A DNA stretch of 6,349 nt from positions 1 through 6,349 of the forward strand of contig DCHE01000038.1 of the NCBI GenBank assembly GCA_002314775.1. The letters are read 5' to 3'. Shown here piece after piece: positions 1 through 4,993 of this stretch (positions are counted from its first letter, which is position 1; each line of letters opens with the position of its first letter). Origin of the DNA: Lachnospiraceae bacterium UBA1760. Its GTDB lineage: Bacteria > Bacillota > Clostridia > Lachnospirales > Lachnospiraceae. Under the pieces are notes generated by a model. It worked only from the letters and a program-made list of their open reading frames with translations, was not told the origin of the DNA and made no database searches. A program made the translations under genes and the position numbers.

Positions 1-183
1 ATCGGTATTTCAGGTGCTATTCAGCACGTTGCTGGTATGGAAGAATCTGACATCATCGTTGCTATCAACAAGGATGAGGATGCTCCTATCTTTGATGTAG
101 CTGACTACGGTGTAGTTGGAGATCTTAACAAGATTGTTCCAGCTCTTACAGCAGCTATTAAGGCTGAAGCAGCAGCTAAATAA
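1..183 (+). CDS. etfA: Electron transfer flavoprotein subunit alpha, C-terminal end (partial)
   Basis: The 5' part lies outside the window; the last 60 codons and the TAA stop (181-183) are present. The fragment opens with GISGAIQHVAGM, followed by the stretch IIVAINKDEDAPIFDVADYGVVGD. This is the typical FAD-binding C-terminal domain of ETF alpha; in the family, the S-G-A-x-Q-H segment and the following I-x-A-I-N-x-D strand contact FAD. EtfA pairs with EtfB as a soluble cytoplasmic flavoprotein. In butyrate-forming clostridia it usually works with butyryl-CoA dehydrogenase in flavin-based electron bifurcation to ferredoxin. That role is inferred, because neither EtfB nor the dehydrogenase is in the window. 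The Ala/Lys-rich tail is normal. The gene is the last of its transcript, since a strong terminator follows 24 nt after the stop. Confidence 0.95.
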   Translation: MGISGAIQHVAGMEESDIIVAINKDEDAPIFDVADYGVVGDLNKIVPALTAAIKAEAAAK

Positions 184-207
184 TTAAATCTAAACAAGAT
201 TTTTACG

Positions 208-237
208 CAGGCACTACTCAGGTAGTGCCTGTTTTTT
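208..237 (+). terminator. Rho-independent terminator of etfA
   Basis: A perfect 10-bp stem pairs 208-217 (CAGGCACTAC) with 222-231, has a TCAG loop (218-221), and is followed directly by six T (232-237). It has the right position and polarity to end the etfA transcript. Confidence 0.95.
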
Positions 238-250
238 GTGAACACAATGA

Positions 251-379
251 GCCAAGTCAAGAAGAACACCTCGTTAGAGGTGCACATATAAAGACAGGGT
301 TGTGAAACATCGCAAGATGCTTCGCAAACCCTGTTTTTATATGTGCATAGCCCGAAGGGCGTGTTCTTCTTGATTTGGC
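251..379. repeat. Long branched (four-way) palindrome, possible MITE or structured RNA
   Basis: This is a 129-nt nested inverted repeat. The outer arms 251-269 and 361-379 pair over 19 positions, with one G-T wobble (256/374). Inside lie a small hairpin CCTC-GTTA-GAGG (269-280) on the left and GCCC-GAA-GGGC (350-360) on the right. Between these, the inner arms 281-301 and 327-347 pair over 21 positions, again with a single G-T wobble (293/335). The tip carries CATC-GCAA-GATG (308-319), a GNRA-type loop. The single-strand fold is therefore a long stem, a four-way junction, a second long stem and a capped tip. The element sits between a terminator and a tandem array, contains no credible gene, and has no U tract after it. 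AATG occurs on both sides, one base outside the arms (246-249 and 381-384), which could be a short target duplication. Whether it is a mobile palindrome or an RNA cannot be decided from one copy. Confidence 0.85.
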
Positions 380-483
380 GAATGTGCATCATCGAGTCGA
401 AGCGAAGCGAAGACGAGATGGGGACAGCGGAGCGAATGTGCATCATCGAGTCGAAGCGGAGAGAAGACGAGATGGGGACAGCG
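380..483. repeat. Tandem repeat, type A units (2 x about 54 nt)
   Basis: Two nearly identical units start at 380 and 434, both beginning GAATGTGCATCATCGAGTCG and ending GGGGACAGCG. They differ mainly around 405-410 versus 459-464. The ending (GAAGAC...GGGGACAGCG) is clearly related to the end of the type B units that follow, so A and B belong to one array that has diverged. The word ATGTGCAT near the start of each A unit (382 and 436) also occurs in the right arm of the preceding palindrome (341-348). The 54-nt period keeps a reading frame open by chance (375-581), but that frame lacks a good ribosome binding site and ends inside the B repeats, so it is not called a gene. Confidence 0.9.
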
Positions 484-839
484 AAGAACCGGTTGCATTG
501 ACGAATCGCTGTCGGCTGAGGGAGAAGACTGTGGCGAAGACAGCGGAGAACCGGTTGCTTCTTCGAATCGCTGTCGGCTGAGGGAGAAGACTGTGGCGGG
601 GACAGCGAACCCCCAGTTGCTTCTTTGAATCGCTGTCAGCTGAGTAAGAAGACCGGGTTGGGGACAGCGGAGAACCGTTTTTTTGTTGAATCGCTGTCAG
701 CTGAGTAAGAAGACTGTGGCGAAGACAGCGGAGAACCGGTTGCATTGACGAATCGCTGTCAGCTGAGAAAGAAGACTGTGGCGAAGACAGCGAATCCCCA
801 GTTGATTCCTCGAATCGTGGTAAGTAGAGAAAGATTACC
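484..839. repeat. Tandem repeat, type B units (five of 61-62 nt plus a truncated sixth)
   Basis: Units begin at 484, 546, 608, 670 and 731; a degenerate, shortened unit covers 793-839. Each full unit contains CGCTGTC (507, 569, 631, 692, 754), then GCTGAG, an AAGA-rich stretch and GACAGCG (539, 601, 663, 724, 786). These two heptamers are inverted copies of each other. AACCGGTT, an 8-bp palindrome, starts units 1, 2 and 5. Units 1 and 5 share an identical stretch from GAACCGGTTG through to CGCTGTC, although they are not adjacent, which suggests recent duplication or gene conversion. The most variable part lies just before CGAATCGCTGTC. The array is visibly GC-richer than the surrounding DNA. 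It has no unique spacers, no start codon with a ribosome binding site and no family I recognise. It ends at the -35 box of the next gene's promoter. Confidence 0.92.
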
Positions 840-868
840 TTGATAATTATAAAAGCATTTCGTATAAT
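840..868 (+). promoter_or_regulatory. Sigma-A promoter for the YkgJ-type gene
   Basis: TTGATA (840-845), a 17-nt spacer and a perfect TATAAT (863-868) predict a transcript start near 875, giving a leader of about 68 nt before the ATG at 943. The truncated last repeat unit ends at 839, so the tandem array abuts the -35 box. Confidence 0.8.
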
Positions 869-873
869 TTATA

Positions 874-928
874 AAGCAACCGTTTATGAGTATAGTATGG
901 AGCCGGGCCTAGTGGTATCGGCTTGCTT
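874..928 (+). other. Possible 5' leader hairpin ahead of the YkgJ-type gene
   Basis: AAGCAA (874-879), at the predicted transcript start, can pair with TTGCTT (923-928). An inner stem, AGCCG (901-905) with CGGCT (919-923), fits within it except that base 923 is claimed by both. The structure ends just before the ribosome binding site AGGAAAG (929-935), so it could affect translation. The arms are short and the effect is speculative. Confidence 0.3.
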
Positions 929-942
929 AGGAAAGAGAAAAA

Positions 943-1626
943 ATGTTAAGAGATGTAAAGCTAGAAGAAATATCAGATGGAAGAATATATGGTCTTAACG
1001 ACATGGTTAAGGCGGATACAAATGGCTGTAACGGCTGCTTTAAGTGCTGTCAGTCTGTGGGCGATACGATAAAGCTTACTCCGTTTGATGTTCATATGAT
1101 AAAGAAAGCTACAGGGAAAAGCTTTGAAAAGCTTCTTGGCGATAACAAAATAGAAATGAACATAGTTGATGGCTTAATACTTCCAAATCTTAAGCTTATT
1201 GAAGGAAGTGGATGTTCGTTTCTAGAGGATGGCAGGTGCAGTATTCACAATGTAAGACCTGATATATGCAGGCTGTTTCCACTAGGAAGAATATATACCG
1301 AGGAGGGTATCGGATATATTATTCAAAAAGACGAATGTGCAAAGAAGGATCTTTCAAAGATAAAGGTTAAAAAATGGATTGGAATTGATAATATATCAGA
1401 AAATCAGGAATTTATTGGCGCGTGGCACAGGCTTGTAAGAATGGCAGGAGATAGGATAATAGAACTTAAGAAAAATGGCAGAGGAGATGCGGTTAAGGAT
1501 ATTACGATGTTTATCCTTAATGATTTTTATGTAACTGATATCTCAAAGGATATTAGCGATACAGAGATATATAATAGATTGATTGCAAAGATTAACAATG
1601 CTGAGAAACTGATTAATAAGATATAG
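943..1626 (+). CDS. YkgJ/CxxCxxCC-type cysteine-cluster protein
   Basis: A 227-residue protein. The N-terminal half carries the cysteine pattern of the YkgJ (UPF0153) family: C29-x2-C32-x2-C35-C36, then C91 (GSGCSFLEDGRC), C99 and C109 in RPDICRLFPLGR, with C132 downstream. Members are thought to bind a metal (zinc or an Fe-S cluster) through these cysteines. Their exact biochemical role is unsettled, so no function is assigned. Residues from about 140 to the end are Lys/Ile-rich and match nothing I recognise. There is no signal peptide or membrane segment, so the protein should be cytoplasmic. The ATG at 943 is supported by AGGAAAG at 929-935, seven bases upstream. The gene appears to be a single-gene transcript with its own promoter at 840-868. 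No clear terminator follows; the nearest hairpin (1711-1732) lacks a T run. Confidence 0.88.
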   Translation: MLRDVKLEEISDGRIYGLNDMVKADTNGCNGCFKCCQSVGDTIKLTPFDVHMIKKATGKSFEKLLGDNKIEMNIVDGLILPNLKLIEGSGCSFLEDGRCSIHNVRPDICRLFPLGRIYTEEGIGYIIQKDECAKKDLSKIKVKKWIGIDNISENQEFIGAWHRLVRMAGDRIIELKKNGRGDAVKDITMFILNDFYVTDISKDISDTEIYNRLIAKINNAEKLINKI

Positions 1627-1645
1627 AAAAATGTATACATATTGC

Positions 1646-1654
1646 TGATATAAT
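1646..1654 (+). promoter_or_regulatory. Possible extended -10 promoter for luxS
   Basis: TGATATAAT matches the extended -10 form TGnTATAAT. No good -35 box sits upstream, which extended -10 promoters tolerate. A start near 1661 would give luxS a leader of about 190 nt containing all of the structured region 1693-1823. A second TATAAT at 1670-1675 has neither TG nor a -35 box. No better promoter for luxS is visible. Confidence 0.4.
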
Positions 1655-1692
1655 GCAGATAACCTGCAATATAATGCAATAAGTTGCTGATT

Positions 1693-1823
1693 TATAAAGT
1701 AATAAGAAAACCCACTGCCTTTAGGCGGTGGGGCTTGCTTCTACGAGGTGCGGGGTATAAGCCCCGTACCTCGTAAGGTGCGAAGCACCGACTTTATATG
1801 AGCAAGTAGCGTAAGCGGATTGC
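1693..1823 (+). other. Structured luxS upstream region with three stable hairpins, possible IS200/IS605-type remnant
   Basis: Three hairpins follow one another. The first is 1711-1719 with 1724-1732 (CCCACTGCC, TTTA loop, GGCGGTGGG; one G-T wobble). The second is 1742-1755 with 1762-1775 (14 bp, one wobble, 6-nt loop). The third is GGTGC-GAA-GCACC (1777-1789). TATAAAGT (1693-1700) can pair with ACTTTATA (1791-1798) to close all three. CTTGCT (1734-1739) can pair with AGCAAG (1801-1806), which would cross that stem as a pseudoknot. GCAA (1802-1805) and TTGC (1820-1823) form a further weak arm. The first hairpin, with its TTTA loop and CCCAC/GTGGG base, resembles those at the ends of IS200/IS605 (TnpA/TnpB) elements. 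No transposase or TnpB is in the window, so this may be a small non-autonomous remnant or simply a luxS leader RNA. Confidence 0.6.
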
Positions 1824-1850
1824 GAATATTGATAATACGTGAGGTGTAAA

Positions 1851-2327
1851 ATGGAAAAAATAGCAAGCTTTACAGTTAATCATCTGAATTTACTTCCAGG
1901 TGTTTATGTTTCAAGAAAAGACAATGTAAATGGTAGTATAATTACAACCTTTGATCTTAGAATGACAAGACCAAATTATGAACCAGTTCTGAACACTGCA
2001 GAGGTTCATACTATGGAGCATCTTGGTGCAACATTTTTAAGAAATCATCCAGATTGGAAGGAGAAGGTTATTTACTTTGGACCTATGGGCTGCAGAACAG
2101 GTTTTTATTTGTTGCTTGCAGGTGATTATGAGTCTAAGGATGTTGTATCACTTGTTACTGAGATGTATAAGTTTATGAAGGACTTTGAGGGCGAGGTTCC
2201 TGGTCAGGCTGCAAGAGACTGTGGAAACTATCTTGATATGAATCTTCCAATGGCAAAATATGTGGCAGGTAAGTATTACGAGGTTCTATTAAATATAACC
2301 GAGGACAGACTTATATATCATGATTAA
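1851..2327 (+). CDS. luxS: S-ribosylhomocysteine lyase (AI-2 synthase)
   Basis: A 158-residue protein of normal LuxS length. It cleaves S-ribosylhomocysteine to homocysteine and DPD, the precursor of the AI-2 signal, in the activated methyl cycle. The metal-binding motif HTMEH gives H53, E56 and H57; the third metal ligand is C124 in ARDCGNY. The catalytic cysteine is C81 in GPMGCRTGFY. All key residues are present, so the enzyme should be active. The ATG at 1851 is chosen because GAGGTG (1841-1846) is a well-placed ribosome binding site. An in-frame GTG at 1839 would add four residues (MRCK) but starts ahead of that site, with nothing in front to serve it. The usual upstream partner, the nucleosidase Pfs/MtnN, is not in the window. 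The gene appears to stand alone, preceded by a structured leader and closed by a terminator. Confidence 0.97.
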   Translation: MEKIASFTVNHLNLLPGVYVSRKDNVNGSIITTFDLRMTRPNYEPVLNTAEVHTMEHLGATFLRNHPDWKEKVIYFGPMGCRTGFYLLLAGDYESKDVVSLVTEMYKFMKDFEGEVPGQAARDCGNYLDMNLPMAKYVAGKYYEVLLNITEDRLIYHD

Positions 2328-2354
2328 ATTGATATTGATAAATATATGAGATTT

Positions 2355-2399
2355 AAGGCACTATTGTAAGAATTCTATATGCTTGCAATAGTGCTTTTT
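2355..2399 (+). terminator. luxS: Rho-independent terminator of luxS
   Basis: A 13-bp stem pairs 2358-2370 (GCACTATTGTAAG) with 2382-2394, with one G-T wobble and an 11-nt loop, followed by five T (2395-2399). It lies about 30 nt past the luxS stop. Confidence 0.93.
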
Positions 2400-2413
2400 G
2401 TTCTAATTAAAAT

Positions 2414-2441
2414 TTGATAATATACCCATATTGGGTATTAT
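2414..2441 (+). promoter_or_regulatory. Candidate promoter with a dyad operator in its spacer
   Basis: TTGATA (2414-2419), a 16-nt spacer and TATTAT (2436-2441) form a possible promoter. A perfect 17-bp dyad, ATACCCA-TAT-TGGGTAT (2422-2438), fills the spacer and enters the -10 box, as a repressor site would. Related half-sites occur downstream: TTGGTAT (2461-2467) and, inverted, TTACCCAA (2495-2502). No intact gene follows within 500 nt, so what it would transcribe is unclear. Confidence 0.35.
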
Positions 2442-2588
2442 TTAGAATAAAGTAACAATATTGGTATATCAAGAGTGAATCAAATGCATATCTGTTACCC
2501 AATAATATGATTTAATACGAACGAAGAATTAAAAGAATTCATGTTCGGAAAAGAGTTGATAATAATATATGAATGAAGAAATAAAATT

Positions 2589-2674
2589 GCCTCTCCTGTC
2601 TGCAAACAGAAGAGGCGTGGTCTAATGACCAAATAAACCTTTTCGAGAGCATCCACTTTGGAGTGGGAACTCTT
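2589..2674 (+). other. Cluster of three hairpins, possible structured RNA
   Basis: Within a gap that has no intact gene, three stem-loops lie nearly end to end. Hairpin 1: GCCTCT (2589-2594) with AGAGGC (2611-2616), a C/A mismatch, then CTGT (2596-2599) with ACAG (2606-2609). Hairpin 2: TGGTC-TAAT-GACCA (2618-2631). Hairpin 3: AGAG (2646-2649) with CTCT (2670-2673), a 2x2 internal loop, then CCACT-TTGG-AGTGG (2653-2666). An alternative pairing, ATGAC (2625-2629) with GTCAT (2689-2693), would open hairpin 2. No T run follows, so this is not a simple terminator. It matches no riboswitch class I recognise. Confidence 0.4.
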
Positions 2675-2701
2675 TCTATATTTAATATGTCATAAACTGC
2701 A

Positions 2702-2863
2702 TGATTTTTCAATGAAATATTAGATGAACGGTTGATTCGATGTAGGATCTAATGATGTTATGTTCTTGAGAAAGATGATGGAACATTTATTATAGCGGAA
2801 AAGAACGAAAATCTTTTGATTATTAAGTTAGTAAATTTAATGTTTATGATTTTATCTATTTAA
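2702..2863 (+). pseudogene. Possible decayed coding fragment, unidentified
   Basis: A single frame starting after TGA at 2702-2704 reads FFNEILDERLIRCRI, meets two stops in a row (2750-2755), then reads on with YVLEKDDGTFIIAEKNENLL and ends in a hydrophobic stretch with TAA at 2861-2863. The amino-acid make-up looks like real protein on both sides of the stops, but there is no start codon with a ribosome binding site. It may be the remnant of a lost gene. Chance in AT-rich DNA is a serious alternative, and no family is recognised. Confidence 0.22.
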
Positions 2864-2920
2864 CCACAGGTTTATTGGAATTAATGAAAATGAGGTTATA
2901 ATAAAAATATACAGATTTAC

Positions 2921-2949
2921 TTGACAATCCAAATATTAATGGATAAAAT
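2921..2949 (+). promoter_or_regulatory. Sigma-A promoter of the tig-clpP-clpX operon
   Basis: A perfect TTGACA (2921-2926), a 17-nt spacer and TAAAAT (2944-2949) predict a transcript start near 2956 and a leader of about 93 nt. ACAGA (2911-2915) and TCTGT (2957-2961) form an inverted pair around the promoter, and AGATTTAC occurs at 2913-2920 and 2973-2980; either could be a regulator site. By eye there is no CIRCE element (HrcA) and no CtsR-type heptad repeat here, so control by the standard heat-shock repressors is not evident. Confidence 0.85.
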
Positions 2950-3048
2950 AATTAAGTCTGTATTCTGATACTAGATTTACCTATATTTCAAGGGATACGG
3001 ACATAATATTAGTAGCGAAAAGCATTATTCAAGGAGGAATTATATAAA

Positions 3049-4335
3049 ATGAACGTATCTTTAGAGAAATTAGAAGGAAGCATGGCTAAACTTACAATTA
3101 CAGTTGAGGCTGAGAAGTTTGATGCTGCAATCAAGGCTGCATACAACAAGCAGAAGGGTAAGTTCAACATCCCTGGATTCAGAAAGGGTAAAGTACCACA
3201 GACAATGATCGAGAAGATGTATGGCGCTGCTGTTTTCTATGAAGATGCTGCAAATGAGCTTATCAACGAGACTTATCCAGAGGCTCTTGAGAACACAGAG
3301 GAAGAAATCGTTTCAAAGCCAGAGATCGATGTAGAGCAGATCGAGAAGGGTAAGGATTTTATCTATACAGCAAAGGTTGCACTTAAGCCAGAGATTACAC
3401 TTGGCGAGTACAAGGGAATTGAGATCGAGAAGGTTGATGCTACAGTAACTGAGGAGGATATTGAGGCAGAAATCAAGAAGGCTCAGGAGCAGAACAAGAG
3501 AATGAACCCAGTTACAGACAAGCCAGCTAAGCTTGGTGACGAAGTTACAATTAACTTCGAGGGCTTTGTTGACGGAGTAGCATTTGAGGGTGGTAAGGGA
3601 GAGAACTATCCACTTACACTTGGTTCACACTCATTCATCGATACATTTGAGGATCAGTTAGTAGGAACATCTGTTGGAGATAACGTTGAGGTTAACGTTA
3701 CATTCCCAGAGGAGTACCAGGCTGATGAGCTTGCAGGTAAGCCAGCATTATTCAAGGTTGAGGTTCTTGGAATCAAGGAAGTTGAGCTTCCAGAGTTAGA
3801 TGACGAGTTCGCATCAGAGGTTTCTTCATTCGAGACATTTGCTGAGTATAAGGAAGATGTTAAGAAGACACTTGAGGTTAAGAAGCAGGATGAGGTTAAG
3901 AAGGAGAAGGAGTCTAAGGCAATCGCTAAGGTTATCGAGAACTCTACAATCGTTCTTCCAGAGGCTATGGTTGAGTATAACCAGGAGAAGATGGTTGATG
4001 ATTTCGCTCAGAAGCTTCAGTATCAGGGTCTTAACATTGATCAGTACTTCAAGCTTACAGGTCAGACAAGAGAGGCTATGATGGAGTCTGTTAAGCCAGA
4101 GGCTGAGAGAAGAATCAAGGCTAGCCTTGTAGTTGAGGCTATTGCTAAGGCTGAGAACGTAACTGCTTCAGATGAGGAAGTAGATGTTGAGGTTAAGAAG
4201 ATCGCTGATCAGTATCAGATGGAGATAGATAAGTTTAAGGAGTTAGTTGGCGAGAAGGAAATTGAGGCAATCAAGATGGACGTTTGCATGAGAAAGGCAG
4301 TTGAAATCCTCGTTAACGAATGTAAGGAGGTATAA
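3049..4335 (+). CDS. tig: Trigger factor (ribosome-bound chaperone, peptidyl-prolyl isomerase)
   Basis: A 428-residue protein, full length for the family. It binds at the ribosome exit tunnel and shields and helps fold new chains in the cytoplasm. The N-terminal ribosome-binding domain (about 1-115) carries the signature GFRKGKVP at 43-50. The FKBP-type prolyl isomerase domain spans about 155-243 (GDEVTINFEGFVDGVAFEGG to LFKVEVLGIKEVELPELDD). The rest, about 250-428, is the helical C-terminal arm and body domain, rich in Lys and Glu. The ATG at 3049 follows a strong AAGGAGG (3031-3037), although the 11-nt gap is on the long side. It is first in the operon, with its own promoter at 2921-2949. 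Its stop (4333-4335) lies 2 nt before clpP, and the clpP ribosome binding site lies inside its last codons, so the two are probably translationally linked. Confidence 0.97.
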   Translation: MNVSLEKLEGSMAKLTITVEAEKFDAAIKAAYNKQKGKFNIPGFRKGKVPQTMIEKMYGAAVFYEDAANELINETYPEALENTEEEIVSKPEIDVEQIEKGKDFIYTAKVALKPEITLGEYKGIEIEKVDATVTEEDIEAEIKKAQEQNKRMNPVTDKPAKLGDEVTINFEGFVDGVAFEGGKGENYPLTLGSHSFIDTFEDQLVGTSVGDNVEVNVTFPEEYQADELAGKPALFKVEVLGIKEVELPELDDEFASEVSSFETFAEYKEDVKKTLEVKKQDEVKKEKESKAIAKVIENSTIVLPEAMVEYNQEKMVDDFAQKLQYQGLNIDQYFKLTGQTREAMMESVKPEAERRIKASLVVEAIAKAENVTASDEEVDVEVKKIADQYQMEIDKFKELVGEKEIEAIKMDVCMRKAVEILVNECKEV

Positions 4336-4337
4336 TA

Positions 4338-4922
4338 ATGGCATTAGTGCCTACAGTCATTGAGTCGAATTCAAGAGGCGAGAGAGCCTATGATATTTAT
4401 TCGAGACTTTTAAAGGAACGTATTATTTTTCTTGGAGATGAGGTAAATGATGTTACAGCTAGTCTTGTAATAGCACAGCTTCTTTTCCTTGAGTCAGAGG
4501 ATCCTACAAAGGATATCAGCCTTTATATCAACAGCCCAGGTGGTTCTGTAACAGCTGGTATGGGTATCTATGACACAATGAATTATATCAAGTGTGACGT
4601 ATCAACAATCTGTGTTGGTATGGCAGCAAGTATGGGAGCTTTCCTTCTTGCAGGTGGTGCTAAGGGTAAGAGATATGCCCTTCCAAATGCTGAAATCATG
4701 ATTCATCAGCCACTTGGTGGTGCACAGGGTCAGGCAACTGATATCAAGATAACAGCTGACCATATCTTGAGAACAAGAGAAAAGCTTAATAAGATTCTCA
4801 GCGAGAGAACTGGAAGACCTCTTGAGGAAATCGAGAGAGATACAGAGAGAGATAATTGGAAGACTGCTGAGCAGGCACTTGAGTATGGCCTTATCGACCA
4901 CGTAGTAACAAATCGTAAGTAA
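4338..4922 (+). CDS. clpP: ATP-dependent Clp protease proteolytic subunit
   Basis: A 194-residue serine peptidase of normal ClpP length. Fourteen copies form two stacked rings enclosing the cutting chamber; ClpX (encoded next) and, in most Firmicutes, ClpC feed unfolded substrates into it. The catalytic triad is complete: S98 in GMAASMGA, H123 in MIHQPLGG, and D172 in ERDTERDNW. The oxyanion-region motif NSPGGSVTAG (65-74) is also intact. The N-terminus (MALVPTVIESNSRGERAYDIYSRLL) matches the usual start, with only a short propeptide at most. AAGGAGG (4324-4330) overlaps the end of tig and sits 7 nt before the ATG. A hairpin without a T run separates it from clpX. Confidence 0.98.
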   Translation: MALVPTVIESNSRGERAYDIYSRLLKERIIFLGDEVNDVTASLVIAQLLFLESEDPTKDISLYINSPGGSVTAGMGIYDTMNYIKCDVSTICVGMAASMGAFLLAGGAKGKRYALPNAEIMIHQPLGGAQGQATDIKITADHILRTREKLNKILSERTGRPLEEIERDTERDNWKTAEQALEYGLIDHVVTNRK

Positions 4923-4928
4923 TTATTC

Positions 4929-4960
4929 AGGTAATCTGCAGTGAGAACTGCAGATTACTT
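4929..4960 (+). other. Intergenic hairpin between clpP and clpX
   Basis: An 11-bp perfect stem pairs 4931-4941 (GTAATCTGCAG) with 4948-4958, has a TGAGAA loop, and can extend two more pairs (4929-4930 with 4959-4960, one wobble). No T run follows, so it is a poor terminator. It more likely slows mRNA decay, marks a processing point or partly reduces clpX expression. No separate clpX promoter is evident. Confidence 0.7.
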
Positions 4961-4993
4961 AAGTTAGAAAGATATTATTTTGAGGTAACATAG

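Noticed and set aside
251..379. A second terminator for etfA
   Set aside because: The structure is far longer than a terminator and branched, and it lacks a T run; a proper terminator already lies at 208-237.
105..446. Minus-strand reading frame of 113 codons
   Set aside because: It overlaps the etfA end, its terminator, the palindrome and the first repeats. It has no supporting start signal and does not read like a known protein.
375..745. Open reading frames across the tandem array (375-581 on +, 443-745 on -)
   Set aside because: They are open only because of the repeat period and low stop density in GC-rich DNA. They lack ribosome binding sites, are low-complexity, and break where the unit length changes.
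380..839. CRISPR array
   Set aside because: Units are contiguous and similar along their whole length. There are no unique spacers between short identical repeats and no cas genes in the window.
1660..1850. SAM or SAH riboswitch ahead of luxS
   Set aside because: The position would make sense, but the conserved core sequences of the SAM-I and SAH classes are not visible, and no terminator or T run follows the hairpins.
1839..1850. GTG start for luxS at 1839
   Set aside because: The GAGGTG ribosome binding site lies downstream of this GTG and is ideally placed for the ATG at 1851, which also gives the usual LuxS N-terminus.
2580..2700. tRNA or T-box leader
   Set aside because: The stems do not form a cloverleaf and no T-box consensus (TGGNACCGCG type) is present.
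2880..3048. CtsR or HrcA (CIRCE) operator at the tig promoter
   Set aside because: No GGTCAAA-type heptad pair and no TTAGCACTC...GAGTGCTAA dyad could be found by eye.
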